The notes under the pieces were generated by a model. That model did no database searches. It was not told the origin of the DNA and was given only the letters and a program-made list of their open reading frames with translations. Made by a program: the position numbers and the translations under genes. This document shows, one piece after another, positions 15,663 to 25,200 of a stretch of DNA of 64,000 bases. Numbering within the stretch: position 1 is the stretch's first letter; the number at the start of each line of letters is the position of its first letter. Source of the stretch: Streptomyces marianii (GTDB taxonomy: Bacteria; Actinomycetota; Actinomycetes; Streptomycetales; Streptomycetaceae); contig NZ_VAWE01000001.1 in assembly GCF_005795905.1 (NCBI RefSeq), positions 1,426,001 through 1,490,000 of the forward strand. The letters are read 5' to 3'.

Positions 15663-16994
15663 TCAGCGCGGAACGGCCTGCAGGTGGGCCGGGGTGACCC
15701 GGTGCAGGTGGATCACGATGTCGTGGGACCGGGAGGGTGCGATGCGGTGGGGGAGGCCCGGGTAGTCCGTGCCGATACTGCGCGCGGGGCGGGGGGCGTC
15801 CAGCCAGGTGCGGGCCGCTTCCGGGGCGGTGCGGAGGTCGACGAGGTAGTTCCGGTGGCTCACCCGGTCGAGGAAGTGCTCGTTGCCGCCCTCCGCCGGA
15901 TCGCCCACGGTGTAGACGCGGGTGGTCCCGTCGGGACCGGTCGCGTTGAAGGAGCCGTGGCCAAAGGTCGTACCGACGCTCACGTAGTCATCACCGAGCC
16001 GCTCGTGCAGGAACGCGCCCTGCATGCGCGGATAGCGCGGATCGGAGGAGCGGTACGCGACGTGGTTGTTGTGGGCCGACAGCAGCACCTTGTGGCCCGT
16101 CCGCGCCTGCCACCAGGCGACGTTGTCCGCCATGAGCTCGTCGCGGTAGCCCATGGACGTCCTCAGCTGCTCCGGGTCGTCGAAGTCGAAGGCGTACCCC
16201 TGGGCGGTCTGTGCGATGGCCCTCGCGTGCTGCACCGTCCAGGCGTGGGCGTCCTCCGTCGCGCCCTCAGGGGTCGGCTGCCGGTCGAGCAGCGACAGGG
16301 CGGACGCGGTCCGGGCGGCCATGGCGCGGCGTTCGGCCAGGGGGCGGGTGAGGTAGGTCTTCATGTACGCACCGGCCGAGGTGGTGGGGCGCAGGCCCCG
16401 GTACAGCTCGATGAACCGGGGCAGCAGCCCGGGGCGGTACCGGGCCACGTACCGGAGCACCGTGTCGTAGAGCTCGGGCCCGGCGTACGCGAAATCGTCG
16501 CCCATGAAGCGCAGCTGGTCCTGCGGGTGGCGGACGTTGTACGCGCGCATCCACTCGATCAGGGCGAGGTACTCCTCCGTGTTCCACCACGCGTACGTGT
16601 CCTGGAACTCCTCCCGCATGATGCGCCGCGGATCGCCCTTGCCGGTACGCACGTACGCGTCCACCCGCAGGCCGCCGCTCCAGCTCGTCTCCAGCGCGAA
16701 GGTGCGGACGCCCTTGTGCTCCACCAGGTAGCGCAGGACGCGGTGCTTCATGGTGAAGAACTCGTGCGAGCTGTGCGTCGCCTCGCCCAGCCCCACCACC
16801 TTCGCGTCGCCCACCATCCGCCCGAGGGGCCTCAGGTCGCCCAGGTCCCCGGAAGGCTCCGTCGTGCGCAGCGGACGGGCGACACGTTCCAGGGCCCGGA
16901 GCGCCCGTTGCTCGGGTGGGGGAAGGGTGGCGGCGCTCAGAACGCCCAGGCAGAGCAGCAGTACGAGGACGAGTGCCGACCGGTTGCGAGTCAT
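15663..16994 (-). CDS. Secreted erythromycin-esterase-family protein
   Basis: 443 residues starting at ATG 16992-16994, with a clear signal peptide (hydrophobic 7-22). The family motif GLGEATHSSHEFFTMKHR gives the catalytic E71/H74 pair. DVLRYL, ALETSWSGG and the late HNNHVAYRS segment match the Ere/succinoglycan-biosynthesis-like esterase fold. True EreA/EreB hydrolyse macrolide lactones, but most chromosomal relatives have unknown substrates, and secretion argues against a classic resistance role. It is the last minus-strand gene beyond the type II thioesterase, 86 bases downstream, so it might be read with the peptide cluster; a role in opening a peptide lactone or inactivating product is only speculation. 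Confidence 0.82.
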   Translation of the reverse strand: MTRNRSALVLVLLLCLGVLSAATLPPPEQRALRALERVARPLRTTEPSGDLGDLRPLGRMVGDAKVVGLGEATHSSHEFFTMKHRVLRYLVEHKGVRTFALETSWSGGLRVDAYVRTGKGDPRRIMREEFQDTYAWWNTEEYLALIEWMRAYNVRHPQDQLRFMGDDFAYAGPELYDTVLRYVARYRPGLLPRFIELYRGLRPTTSAGAYMKTYLTRPLAERRAMAARTASALSLLDRQPTPEGATEDAHAWTVQHARAIAQTAQGYAFDFDDPEQLRTSMGYRDELMADNVAWWQARTGHKVLLSAHNNHVAYRSSDPRYPRMQGAFLHERLGDDYVSVGTTFGHGSFNATGPDGTTRVYTVGDPAEGGNEHFLDRVSHRNYLVDLRTAPEAARTWLDAPRPARSIGTDYPGLPHRIAPSRSHDIVIHLHRVTPAHLQAVPR

Positions 16995-17080
16995 ATGACG
17001 AGGTTCCGGTTCCGGCGCGTTTCACGACATCCGACGCGCCCCCGAATCCCCTGGTGGTTGCCCCGACCACGGGCATACGA

Positions 17081-17818
17081 CTAAACCGGAAGGGGCGGCG
17101 CCGCATCCATGGCCGTACGGGCGACCCGCTCGGCGGCCGGGACCAGGTAGAAGTGGTCTCCCTCGAAGACGGTGAGGGAGAAGGATCCCGAGGTCGTGGT
17201 GCGCCACCCCTCCGCGTCCCGCGGGGTGGCCCGGGCGTCCCGGTCGCCGGTGAAGGCGTGGACGTCGGCGCGCAGCGGCGGCGCGTCGTCGGCCCGGCGG
17301 TAGCCGTCGATGAGGTGGTAGTCGTTGCGGATGATCGGGAGGAGCATCTCCCGCAGGTCCGGGTCGGCGAAGACGGCCGCGTTGGTGCCGCCCAGGGACG
17401 TGACCTCCTCGACCACTTCCTCGTCCGTTCGTCCGGCCGCGCGCACATCAGCTTCGGGGCTCCGACCGGAGACGCACAGCCGGGTGACGTGGGTGGCGCC
17501 GGTCCGCTCGATGCGTAGCAGTGCCTCGTACGCGACGGCCGCGCCCATGCTGTGGCCGAAGAGCACGGTGGGCAGGGGCGACAGGGCCAGCAGCTCCTCG
17601 GCGACGGCCGATGCCAGGGGGTCCATCGTCGGGACCAGCGGCTCGCGGCAACGGTTCTCGCGGCCGGGGTACTGGACGGCCAGGAGCTCGACCGCGGGGT
17701 CGGTGTGCCGCGCCCAGCCGCGGTAGAAGCTCGCGGCGCCGCCCGCGTGCGGGAAGCACACCAGCCGCCGGGCCGGGTCGGCGGGTGCGGTGAGTCGGGT
17801 CAGGGAGGATGAGAGCAT
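17081..17818 (-). CDS. Type II thioesterase of the NRPS cluster
   Basis: A stand-alone editing thioesterase that clears wrong or stalled acyl groups from carrier-protein arms. 245 residues, starting at ATG 17816-17818. Opening strand CFPHAGGAAS (21-30), nucleophile S90 in GHSMG, and a catalytic His in FEGDHFYLVP (about H222) are the RifR/GrsT-type TEII signatures. It is the last gene of the co-directional cluster run, 17 bases after the ArsR-type regulator gene. It is not the product-releasing enzyme, which is more likely the PBP-type cyclase at 45.5 kb. Confidence 0.92.
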   Translation of the reverse strand: MLSSSLTRLTAPADPARRLVCFPHAGGAASFYRGWARHTDPAVELLAVQYPGRENRCREPLVPTMDPLASAVAEELLALSPLPTVLFGHSMGAAVAYEALLRIERTGATHVTRLCVSGRSPEADVRAAGRTDEEVVEEVTSLGGTNAAVFADPDLREMLLPIIRNDYHLIDGYRRADDAPPLRADVHAFTGDRDARATPRDAEGWRTTTSGSFSLTVFEGDHFYLVPAAERVARTAMDAAPPLPV

Positions 17819-17835
17819 GTCAGGGCTCCGATTCT

Positions 17836-18651
17836 TCAGCCGAGGATGGCCTCGCCCAGCGGGGTGAGGCTGTGAACCGCCGAGTTCTGCCGGCGTTCCG
17901 TGGTCACGAATCCGGCGCGGCGCAGGATGGTGAGGTGTTTGCTGGCGGAGGGACTGGATATCCGGAGGCGGTCGGCGACCTGTCCCGTGGACCTGGTCTC
18001 CCGTAAGGCCGCGAGGACGTCGGCGCGCGTGCGGCCGAGCAGGGCGCGCAGGGCCGATTCGCCTTCGTGACCCTGCCACAGCGAGGCGGCGGTCTCCGCG
18101 TCCGGGGTGATGTTGTAGACGAGGATGGGCAGACCCTGCCAGCCCATGCGGTCGTCGATCAGAATGGGGTGGGACGCGAAGAGCGAGGGCACGAGCGTCA
18201 TGCCACGGCCGTCCAGGGCGGTGCGCCGGACGGGCTGGGAGTTGACGATGCGGAGCACCGGGGCGTCCCACCGGATGGCGCTGTGCCTGGTGTTGAGGAC
18301 CTGCTCCATACCGCCCGCGAGCATCGCCCGGCCGCATGCGTCGCGTTCCGCTTTCAGCAGCCGGTGGATACGGTCCCAGTAGGGTTCGACGGCCACCGAG
18401 TGGAAGCCGTCCGTATCGCGCGGGAGGAGTGACGTCAGGGTTTCCACGAGCGACTGCGGGGGGTCCATCGCCAGATGCGCGGCGGAAAGTCTGCGCACCC
18501 GGTGCCGGGCCGTCCTGCGCCACTCGGAGAGGGCGTCGCGTTGCTGCTCCGCCAGCCGCCCCCAGGCCAGATGCGTTTCGAACGCCATGCCCAGGGTTCC
18601 GATGATGCGAATGCGAGCCAAGTCCTCAACGCTGAGGCACAGTTCCAGCAC
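17836..18651 (-). CDS. ArsR-family transcriptional regulator with N-terminal sensor domain
   Basis: 271 residues starting at GTG 18649-18651, with GGGGG nine bases upstream. The N-terminal about 170 residues form an unrecognised domain shared by a class of Streptomyces ArsR-like regulators. The C-terminal winged helix (about 185-265) includes ADVLAALRE, the recognition region RISSPSASKHLTILRRAG and the wing VTTERRQNSAVHSL. No cysteine metal site is apparent, so this is probably not a metal sensor. It sits between the P450 and type II thioesterase genes with short gaps (50 and 17 bases), so it is transcribed with the cluster. Confidence 0.82.
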   Translation of the reverse strand: MLELCLSVEDLARIRIIGTLGMAFETHLAWGRLAEQQRDALSEWRRTARHRVRRLSAAHLAMDPPQSLVETLTSLLPRDTDGFHSVAVEPYWDRIHRLLKAERDACGRAMLAGGMEQVLNTRHSAIRWDAPVLRIVNSQPVRRTALDGRGMTLVPSLFASHPILIDDRMGWQGLPILVYNITPDAETAASLWQGHEGESALRALLGRTRADVLAALRETRSTGQVADRLRISSPSASKHLTILRRAGFVTTERRQNSAVHSLTPLGEAILG

Positions 18652-18701
18652 GACGAGGCACCCCCAGTGGTCGCTTCGTGATCATATGAATGCCGGGACG
18701 C

Positions 18702-19880
18702 TCAGCGCCAATCGATCGAGACCTGCAGACTGCTGTAGCCCTGGACCAGGTTCGACCGCATCCAGCGGACCGTCCCTCGCGGCTCGACGCCCCGCGCTTC
18801 GGTCGCCAACTGGCTGAGCAGTTCGCGTAGTTCGAGCCGAGCCAGGGCGGCTCCGAGGCAATGGTGCGGCCCGGTGCCGAAGCCGAGGTGACGGTTGGGG
18901 GTTCGGCCCGGAACGAAGTGGTGCGGTTCGGGGAAGAGCCGCTCGTCGCGGTTGGCCGCCGACAGCCAGGCCACGACCGCCTGGCCCTCGCGGATCTCCT
19001 GACCGCCGATCTCGCAGTCCTCGGTGGCCACGCGCAGTACGTGCGCCGCCGGGGAGGTCCAGCGGACCACCTCCTCGACGGACCGGTCCGTCAGGGCCGG
19101 GTCGCAGCGCAGCGCGTCGAGTGTGCCGGGGAATGCCTGGAAGGCGTGGAAGGCGCCGGTGATCGAGTGCCGGGTGGTCTCGTTGCCGCCGATCAGCACG
19201 TTGTCGCAGTTGATCAGCACATCCTCCGTGCTCAGCCGGCCGTCGGCGAGGAGCGCGCTCACCAGGTCCGGACCGGGCTCCTTCTGGCGCCGCTCGATCA
19301 GTTCGTGGAAATAGAAGAGGATCTCCGCGTGCGCCACTGCCGGCGTCATCTTGTCGAAGCTGCTCTCCTCGCCGCCGAAGGCGTGGTTGGTCAGCTCGAT
19401 CAGCTGCTCCCGCTCACTGAGGGGTACGCCGAGGACCTCGCACACGACGGCGGCGGGGAGCCGTGGCCCGACGCCGAGTGCGATGTCGGTGGAGTCCTCC
19501 GACCTCAGCCGCTCAATGATCTCCTTGACCTCCTGCTGCAGCACCGATTGCAGTTCGGGGGCGCGAAGCCGGGAGAGGAACGGGCCGATGAGGCGCTTGA
19601 GAACGGAGTGCCAGCTTCCGTCACTCACCACCAGCATCCGACCGCCCGAGTTGTCCGGGTGCTCGGCGTCGAAGCCGAGCATCATGCCGTACTCGGAGGT
19701 GAAGGGAGCCTTGGGGGAAAGGACGGCGGAGACGTCGCTGTGGGAGAAGACCGACCAGAAACCGGACGGGGAGATCCCCGGCTCGCTCCAGACCTTTGCA
19801 TCCGACCGGATGTACTCCTGCCACATGTCGAAGCGGGCATCGGTGGTGTAGAGATCGGGGTTGGCCAGATCAATTGTCAT
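18702..19880 (-). CDS. Cytochrome P450, cluster tailoring enzyme
   Basis: A 392-residue haem monooxygenase starting at ATG 19878-19880. Motifs: I-helix GGNETT (231-236), E270-V-V-R273, haem loop FGTGPHHCLG with cysteine ligand C341, and start pattern typical of soluble bacterial P450s. The GGNETT.. I-helix with HSI following resembles P450s that oxidise carrier-bound amino acids or finished peptides in NRPS pathways. It lies 61 bases after the MFS exporter gene and is co-directional. The likely job is hydroxylation or cross-linking of a side chain in the hexapeptide; the exact site is unknown. Its redox partner is not encoded nearby. Confidence 0.9.
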   Translation of the reverse strand: MTIDLANPDLYTTDARFDMWQEYIRSDAKVWSEPGISPSGFWSVFSHSDVSAVLSPKAPFTSEYGMMLGFDAEHPDNSGGRMLVVSDGSWHSVLKRLIGPFLSRLRAPELQSVLQQEVKEIIERLRSEDSTDIALGVGPRLPAAVVCEVLGVPLSEREQLIELTNHAFGGEESSFDKMTPAVAHAEILFYFHELIERRQKEPGPDLVSALLADGRLSTEDVLINCDNVLIGGNETTRHSITGAFHAFQAFPGTLDALRCDPALTDRSVEEVVRWTSPAAHVLRVATEDCEIGGQEIREGQAVVAWLSAANRDERLFPEPHHFVPGRTPNRHLGFGTGPHHCLGAALARLELRELLSQLATEARGVEPRGTVRWMRSNLVQGYSSLQVSIDWR

Positions 19881-19941
19881 GGTGAGTTGTCTTTACCTGT
19901 CCGTAAGAAGCTGTGGGGTGGGGTGTGGCCCGGCGTGGGCG

Positions 19942-21213
19942 TCACGCCGTGGCCCTGTCCGGCTCCGGTTGGGTGTCCACCGGTGCTTGCGTGTGTTCGG
20001 GTTCCGGCACGTCGCGCATGGCAGGGCTCAGCGACATCAGCAGGGCGATGACCGCCATCACGGCCGTACAGCCCAGCAGTCCGGTGAACCGGCCGGTCAG
20101 GTCCAGCAGGATGCCGCCCGCCAGCGGGGCCAACGCGCCGCCCCCGCCGCTGGCGATGGCCGCGACGCTCACGACGCGCCCTCGGTGGCTGTCCGGGGTG
20201 AGCAGCAGCTGGTACGTGGTGAAGTACGCGTTCGCCGTGGGCGCGGCGAAGGCGATCGTCCCCAGCAGCACCCCCGGCGTCCAACCGCCCGGTAGCACCG
20301 CGATACCCACCGTGAGCAGTACGAACGCCCACAGCACAACGAGGATGGGCAGAGCGCCCGGGAGGACGCGCTGGAGCAGCGGCGCGGCCAGGGCGCCCAG
20401 CAGGCCGCCGACGCCCAGCAGTCCGGCCATCAACCCGATGAGTCCGGTGTGCATTCCGCTGGTCTGCGCGGAGGCGATGACGATGAAGTAGATGACGCCG
20501 AAGAAGAAGTTCGTCGCCGTCGCGCAGACCAGCCCGACGCGCAGGAACGGGTGGCGTGCGATCCAGCGGACCCCCTCCATCAGCCCCCGCCCGCTGATCT
20601 CCGGCCGGTCGGCGGCGGCGCCGGCCGGAGGCTGCCGCTTCAGGAACAGCAGCAGCACCAGCCCGGCGAGGTGTGCCAGGCACCCCACGACGAACGGGAA
20701 GGTGCTCTTCACCGCCAGCAGGACCCCGCCGGCGGACGTGCCCGCGAGCTGGCCCGCATACGTCCTCGCCGAGTTCATCGCCACCGCGTCGGAGAGCCGT
20801 TCCTCTTCCACCAGGCTCGGGATCATCGCCTCGCCCGTCGCCATCGTCACGGCGGTCGCCGCCCCGTTCACCAGGGCGAGCACTACCAGCGCGGGCAGGG
20901 AGACCGCGTCCGTCCACAGCAGAAGGGCGAGCGCGCCGAACACGGCGACCAGCGCAGCCTGGCACCAGAGCATCACGGTCCGGCGGTCGTACCGGTCGGC
21001 GACGGCACCGGCCGGCAGCCCGGCGAGGAGCATCGCGGCCGCGTCGACGAAGCCGATGATCCCCGCCTGCGAGGGGGAGCCGGTGAGGGCGAGGACGACC
21101 AACGGCAGCACTATCAGCGAGGTGCTGTAGGCGAACTCGCCGAACGCCGAACTCACCCACAGCAGCGTGAACCCGCGCCCGCCGCCGCCCCGCCCCCGGG
21201 CCTTGCGCGCCAT
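19942..21213 (-). CDS. MFS exporter, probably for the peptide product
   Basis: 423 residues with about 12 hydrophobic segments and the MFS loop motif GAVADRYDRRTVM between helices 2 and 3. The N-terminus is Arg/Gly-rich. The helix pattern and motif place it with the EntS/TetA-like drug and siderophore exporters. Its ATG overlaps the stop of the dioxygenase gene (TGATG), so the two are translationally coupled within the cluster operon. This context suggests export of the peptide. Confidence 0.88.
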   Translation of the reverse strand: MARKARGRGGGGRGFTLLWVSSAFGEFAYSTSLIVLPLVVLALTGSPSQAGIIGFVDAAAMLLAGLPAGAVADRYDRRTVMLWCQAALVAVFGALALLLWTDAVSLPALVVLALVNGAATAVTMATGEAMIPSLVEEERLSDAVAMNSARTYAGQLAGTSAGGVLLAVKSTFPFVVGCLAHLAGLVLLLFLKRQPPAGAAADRPEISGRGLMEGVRWIARHPFLRVGLVCATATNFFFGVIYFIVIASAQTSGMHTGLIGLMAGLLGVGGLLGALAAPLLQRVLPGALPILVVLWAFVLLTVGIAVLPGGWTPGVLLGTIAFAAPTANAYFTTYQLLLTPDSHRGRVVSVAAIASGGGGALAPLAGGILLDLTGRFTGLLGCTAVMAVIALLMSLSPAMRDVPEPEHTQAPVDTQPEPDRATA

Positions 21214-22193
21214 CAGCCGAGCAGCCGGGAGCGCGACTTCGTCCGCACGTAGGTGCGCCGCAGGTCGCGCACCAGGCTGGTGCGCTTCAGCCAGCGGTCG
21301 GTCCCGTCGTAGCGCGGCGTGAACGTGTCCCGGCCGTGGACGGCGCGGTAGTTGTCGATGAACACGGCCTCACCGGGGCTCAGGACGACCCGCTCGGCGG
21401 CGACGGCCAGCTGGTCGACGGCCTGGTTCATGGCCCGTTCGGCCTCGGCGTCGCCCGGCACCGGGCTGGTGAAGTCGGCGTCGATCCGCAGATAGGGCGT
21501 CTCCTCGGGGCCGAAGAGCACGGACGCCACCTCGTGCGGGCGCTCCTCCAGCGCCGAAGGGTTCTCCGCGGTGTGCTGCGGTACCACGTTGTGGGAGTCG
21601 TCCGGGAAGAACCGGAAGCGGTCCTGGTGCAGTACCTGCCGCATCGGCTCGGCGATGTCCACCGACTCGACCAGCGCCACCGTCGTACCCACCACGTCGG
21701 GGTTGCGCAGGCACATCAGGGCCACGTAGTCGCCGCGGCAGGAGTGGAACACGTCCTCCGTGTGGAGCGTGAGCTGCTGCTGACTGCTCGCGCTGGTCAG
21801 GGAGTTCTCGTGCCCCTTGGACGGGCAGACGTCGTGCACGAGCCGGCCGTTCTGCTGGTTGACCCAGCCGAAGGGGTCACCGAGCACGGACCCGATCAGC
21901 AGCAGCACCAGCTCCTCGCGTATCGCGGCACCCTCCTTCTCCGCGACCTGCCAGCTGGGGGGCGTCGGTACGAGGTTCTCGTCGAGCGGGAGGTTCGCCA
22001 CCACGATGACCGCGTCCTCCGCGCCGCGGGAGGCGACCAGGAAGCGGCGCACGCCCTCCGGCAGCCGCTCCGCCTCGAGGCGGATGCCGTCCGCGTCGTC
22101 CAGGGGTGCCCAGACGGGGTGTGCCGCGAGGTACTCGTCCGCGACCCGGGCCAGTTCGTTCTTCTCGTCGTCACTCAGTACGTAGCGAGCCAC
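21213..22193 (-). CDS. Fe(II)/2-oxoglutarate amino-acid beta-hydroxylase, AsnO/VioC-like
   Basis: Likely hydroxylates the beta-carbon of a free amino acid before loading on the synthetase. The 326-residue TauD/clavaminate-synthase-like fold has metal ligands H144-T-E146 (LTLHTEDVFH) and distal H286 (YRAVHGRDT). Arg at R300/R304 (DRWLKRTS) binds 2-oxoglutarate. The HTEDxFH context and length match AsnO (asparagine, CDA pathway), VioC (arginine, viomycin) and MppO (enduracididine). It starts 24 bases after NRPS-2 and overlaps the MFS gene. The module-4 adenylation pocket appears acidic and thus suited to a basic residue, so a hydroxylated basic amino acid is the favoured, unproven product. Confidence 0.88.
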   Translation of the reverse strand: MARYVLSDDEKNELARVADEYLAAHPVWAPLDDADGIRLEAERLPEGVRRFLVASRGAEDAVIVVANLPLDENLVPTPPSWQVAEKEGAAIREELVLLLIGSVLGDPFGWVNQQNGRLVHDVCPSKGHENSLTSASSQQQLTLHTEDVFHSCRGDYVALMCLRNPDVVGTTVALVESVDIAEPMRQVLHQDRFRFFPDDSHNVVPQHTAENPSALEERPHEVASVLFGPEETPYLRIDADFTSPVPGDAEAERAMNQAVDQLAVAAERVVLSPGEAVFIDNYRAVHGRDTFTPRYDGTDRWLKRTSLVRDLRRTYVRTKSRSRLLG

Positions 22194-22217
22194 AACAACA
22201 GCCTTTCGATAGGTCAG

Positions 22218-25200
22218 TCAGTTACCGGCCGCTGCGACGATCTGTCGCAGCGCGGTAGCGAAGCCGTCCACGAGCCGGCGGACGGTGATGGGGGTGTGGG
22301 CGGACGGCGCGTACATCCAGTCGATCCGCAGTTCGCCGTCGACGACGGCTGCGACGACGTCGATCAGGTGCGGGCGGGTCTGGCCGGGTGCCTGGTCGGC
22401 GCCGAGGCCGTCCAGCCGGTCCCGGATCAGTCCGCTGTCACTCGTGGTGCCGTCCCACTGGCCCAGGTAGTTGAAGCTGATCCGCGGGTGCGGGGCCGCC
22501 GCGAGGGCGGTGTGCGCATGGCTGCCGGGCTCGGACAGGTAGCGCAGGGCGCCGTAGCCGAGTCCCCGTCCGGGCAGCTTGCGCAGGGCCTTCTTCACTG
22601 CTTTCAGGGCCGTGTCCCAGGGGCCCTCGGGCACGTCGAGGGTGACGGGGTAGATGGTGGTGAACCAGCCGACCGTACGGGAGAGGTCCACGTCGTCGAA
22701 CAGCTCTTCGCGGCCGTGGCCTTCGAGGGCGACCGTGACGGGCGAGCCCGCCCACTGGTCCAGCACGCGTCCCAGCGCGGCCAGCAGCACGTCGTTGATC
22801 TGCGTGCGGAACGCGGCGGGCACCCGCTGCAGCAGTGCTGCCGTCTCCGACCGGTCCAGGACCGCGGACTCCACCGCGAGCTCGCCGTACGTGTTCGGCG
22901 CCGGGCCGTCGCACGGGATGTCCACGACGCCGGACGAGGCCTTGCGCCAGTACGCCGTCTCATGGTCGAGGCCGCCGGAGCGGACGAGTTCGGTGAGCCG
23001 CCGCGCCCACTGCTGGTAGCTGCTGGACTTGGCGCCCAGATCGGCCTTGCGGCCGTCGGAGAGCTGCCCGTACACGGTGGCAAGGTCCTCCAGGACGACG
23101 CGCCAGGACACCCCGTCCATCACCAGGTGATGCACTGCCAGGAACAGCCGGGGCGGGGCCGCCGCGTCCGGCATGCGCAGGAAGACGCCCTTCACCAGAC
23201 GGCCGCCCCGCAAGTCCAGCGCGTGCTGGGCTTCCAGCGCGGCGGCGTGCAACGCCTGCTCCGGGTGGGGTGCGGCCGCCACATCCCGCACGGTGAGCAG
23301 ACCGGTGGGGCGCTCGCCGTACTCCTGGGTCCAGTGGCCCGTTCCGTCGTCCGCGTACCGCATACGCAGGGCGTCGTGGTGGGCGACGACCGCCCCCAGG
23401 GCACGCTCCAGCACCGCGGGGTCGGTGTCCGGCGCCAGGGTGACGTGGACGGACATCGCGTACTGGTCGGGGTGGGCGGTGTGCTTGTCGAAGAACCACC
23501 GCTGGATGGGTGTGAGTTCGACCGCGCCGGACGCCTCGGCCGCGTCATCGCCGTCGGTCCCGCCGGCGTCGGCACGCTGGACGACGGAGGCCAGCTCGGC
23601 GACCGTCTGGTGGACGAACATGAGCTTGGTGGTCAGCCGGAGTCCCGCTCGGCGTGCGTGGGAGGTGATCTGGATGGAGAGGATGGAGTCGCCGCCGAGT
23701 TCGAAGAAGTTGTCGTGGACACCGACCCTCTCCGCTCCGAGGACGTCGGCCCAGATCGCGGCCAGTGCCTCTTCGGTGTCGTTGCGGGGCGCGGTATACA
23801 CGGTGCCGGGCCGCTGGGCCCGCACCTCCGGCTCCGGCAGCGAACGGCGGTCGACCTTGCCGCTCGGCGTCAACGGCAACCGCTCCAGCGCCACGAACAC
23901 GGCAGGGACCATATAGTCGGGCAACAACCCGGACAGGTGAGCACGCAACTCGACGACCGGCAGCTCACCATCGGCCACCACATAGGCGACCAGACGACGG
24001 TGACCGTCCGCACCCTCATGCGCGACCACAACACACTCGCGCACCCGATCATGCCCCACGAGCACGGTCTCGATCTCACCGAGCTCGATACGGAAACCAC
24101 GGACCTTCACCTGCTCATCCGCACGACCCAGATACTCCAACGTGCCATCAGCCCGCCACCGGGCCACATCACCCGAGCGATACATCCGCTCCCCCGGCGC
24201 CCCGAACGAGCTGACCGGGAACCGCTCCGCCGTCAAACCCGGACGATGCAGATAACCACGGGCCACACCACCACCGGCGACATGGATCTCACCCGCCACC
24301 CCGACGGGCACCGGCTCACCCCGCTCATCGAGCAGAAACACCCGATAACCCGGAAGCGGACGCCCCACCGGCAGACGCCCCCCGGCCGCCACATGCCCGG
24401 CACCGATCTCCTGGAACGTCACATGCACCGTCGTCTCGGTGATGCCATACATGTTCACCAAACGCGTCCCGGCCGACGCATACCGCCCGAACCACCCCGA
24501 CACATGCTTCGGCTCCAACGCCTCCCCACCGAACACCACCCACCGAAGATCCGGCAGAACCGGAGCCGACGACCCAGCCGCCTCCTCCACCAACTCCCGG
24601 AACATCGACGGCGTCTGACTCAGAACCGTCACCCGCTCACGACGCAACAGATCCCACATCGCCTCGGGACTACGCGCAGTGTCACCACCCACCACGACCA
24701 CACGCCCACCAGTCGCCAACGCACCCCACAACTCCCACACGGAGAAGTCGAACGCATACGAATGGAACACCGTCCACACATCGTCCACACCGAAGCCGTA
24801 CAACGGCTGACAATTGGCCAGCAGATGCAACACCGAACGATGCTCCACCGCAACACCCTTCGGACGACCCGTCGAACCCGACGTATAGATCACATACGCC
24901 AGATCCGAAGCCGACACCGACACCTCCGGAGCAGACACCGGAAGACCGGCAACAACCTCCCCCTCGGCATCCAGATCCACCACCCGCACACCCGCGACCG
25001 GCAAACCCGACCCCAAACCCCCATGGGTGACCAACAACCCGGCACCCGAGTCCTCCAACATGAACGCCAACCGCTCCGCCGGATACGCCGGATCCAACGG
25101 CACATACGCCGCACCCGACTTCAGAATCCCAAGCAGACCCACAACCATCTGCAGACCCCGCTCCACCGACAACGCCACCAGACGCCCCGGACCAGCACCC

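Noticed and set aside
15663..16994. Macrolide-resistance gene
   Set aside because: The family name comes from EreA/B, but this protein has a signal peptide and no macrolide pathway is nearby. Only family membership is supported.
17081..17818. TEII as the product-releasing thioesterase
   Set aside because: Its motifs are those of editing TEIIs, and a PBP-type cyclase gene is present that fits release of a peptide ending in a D residue.
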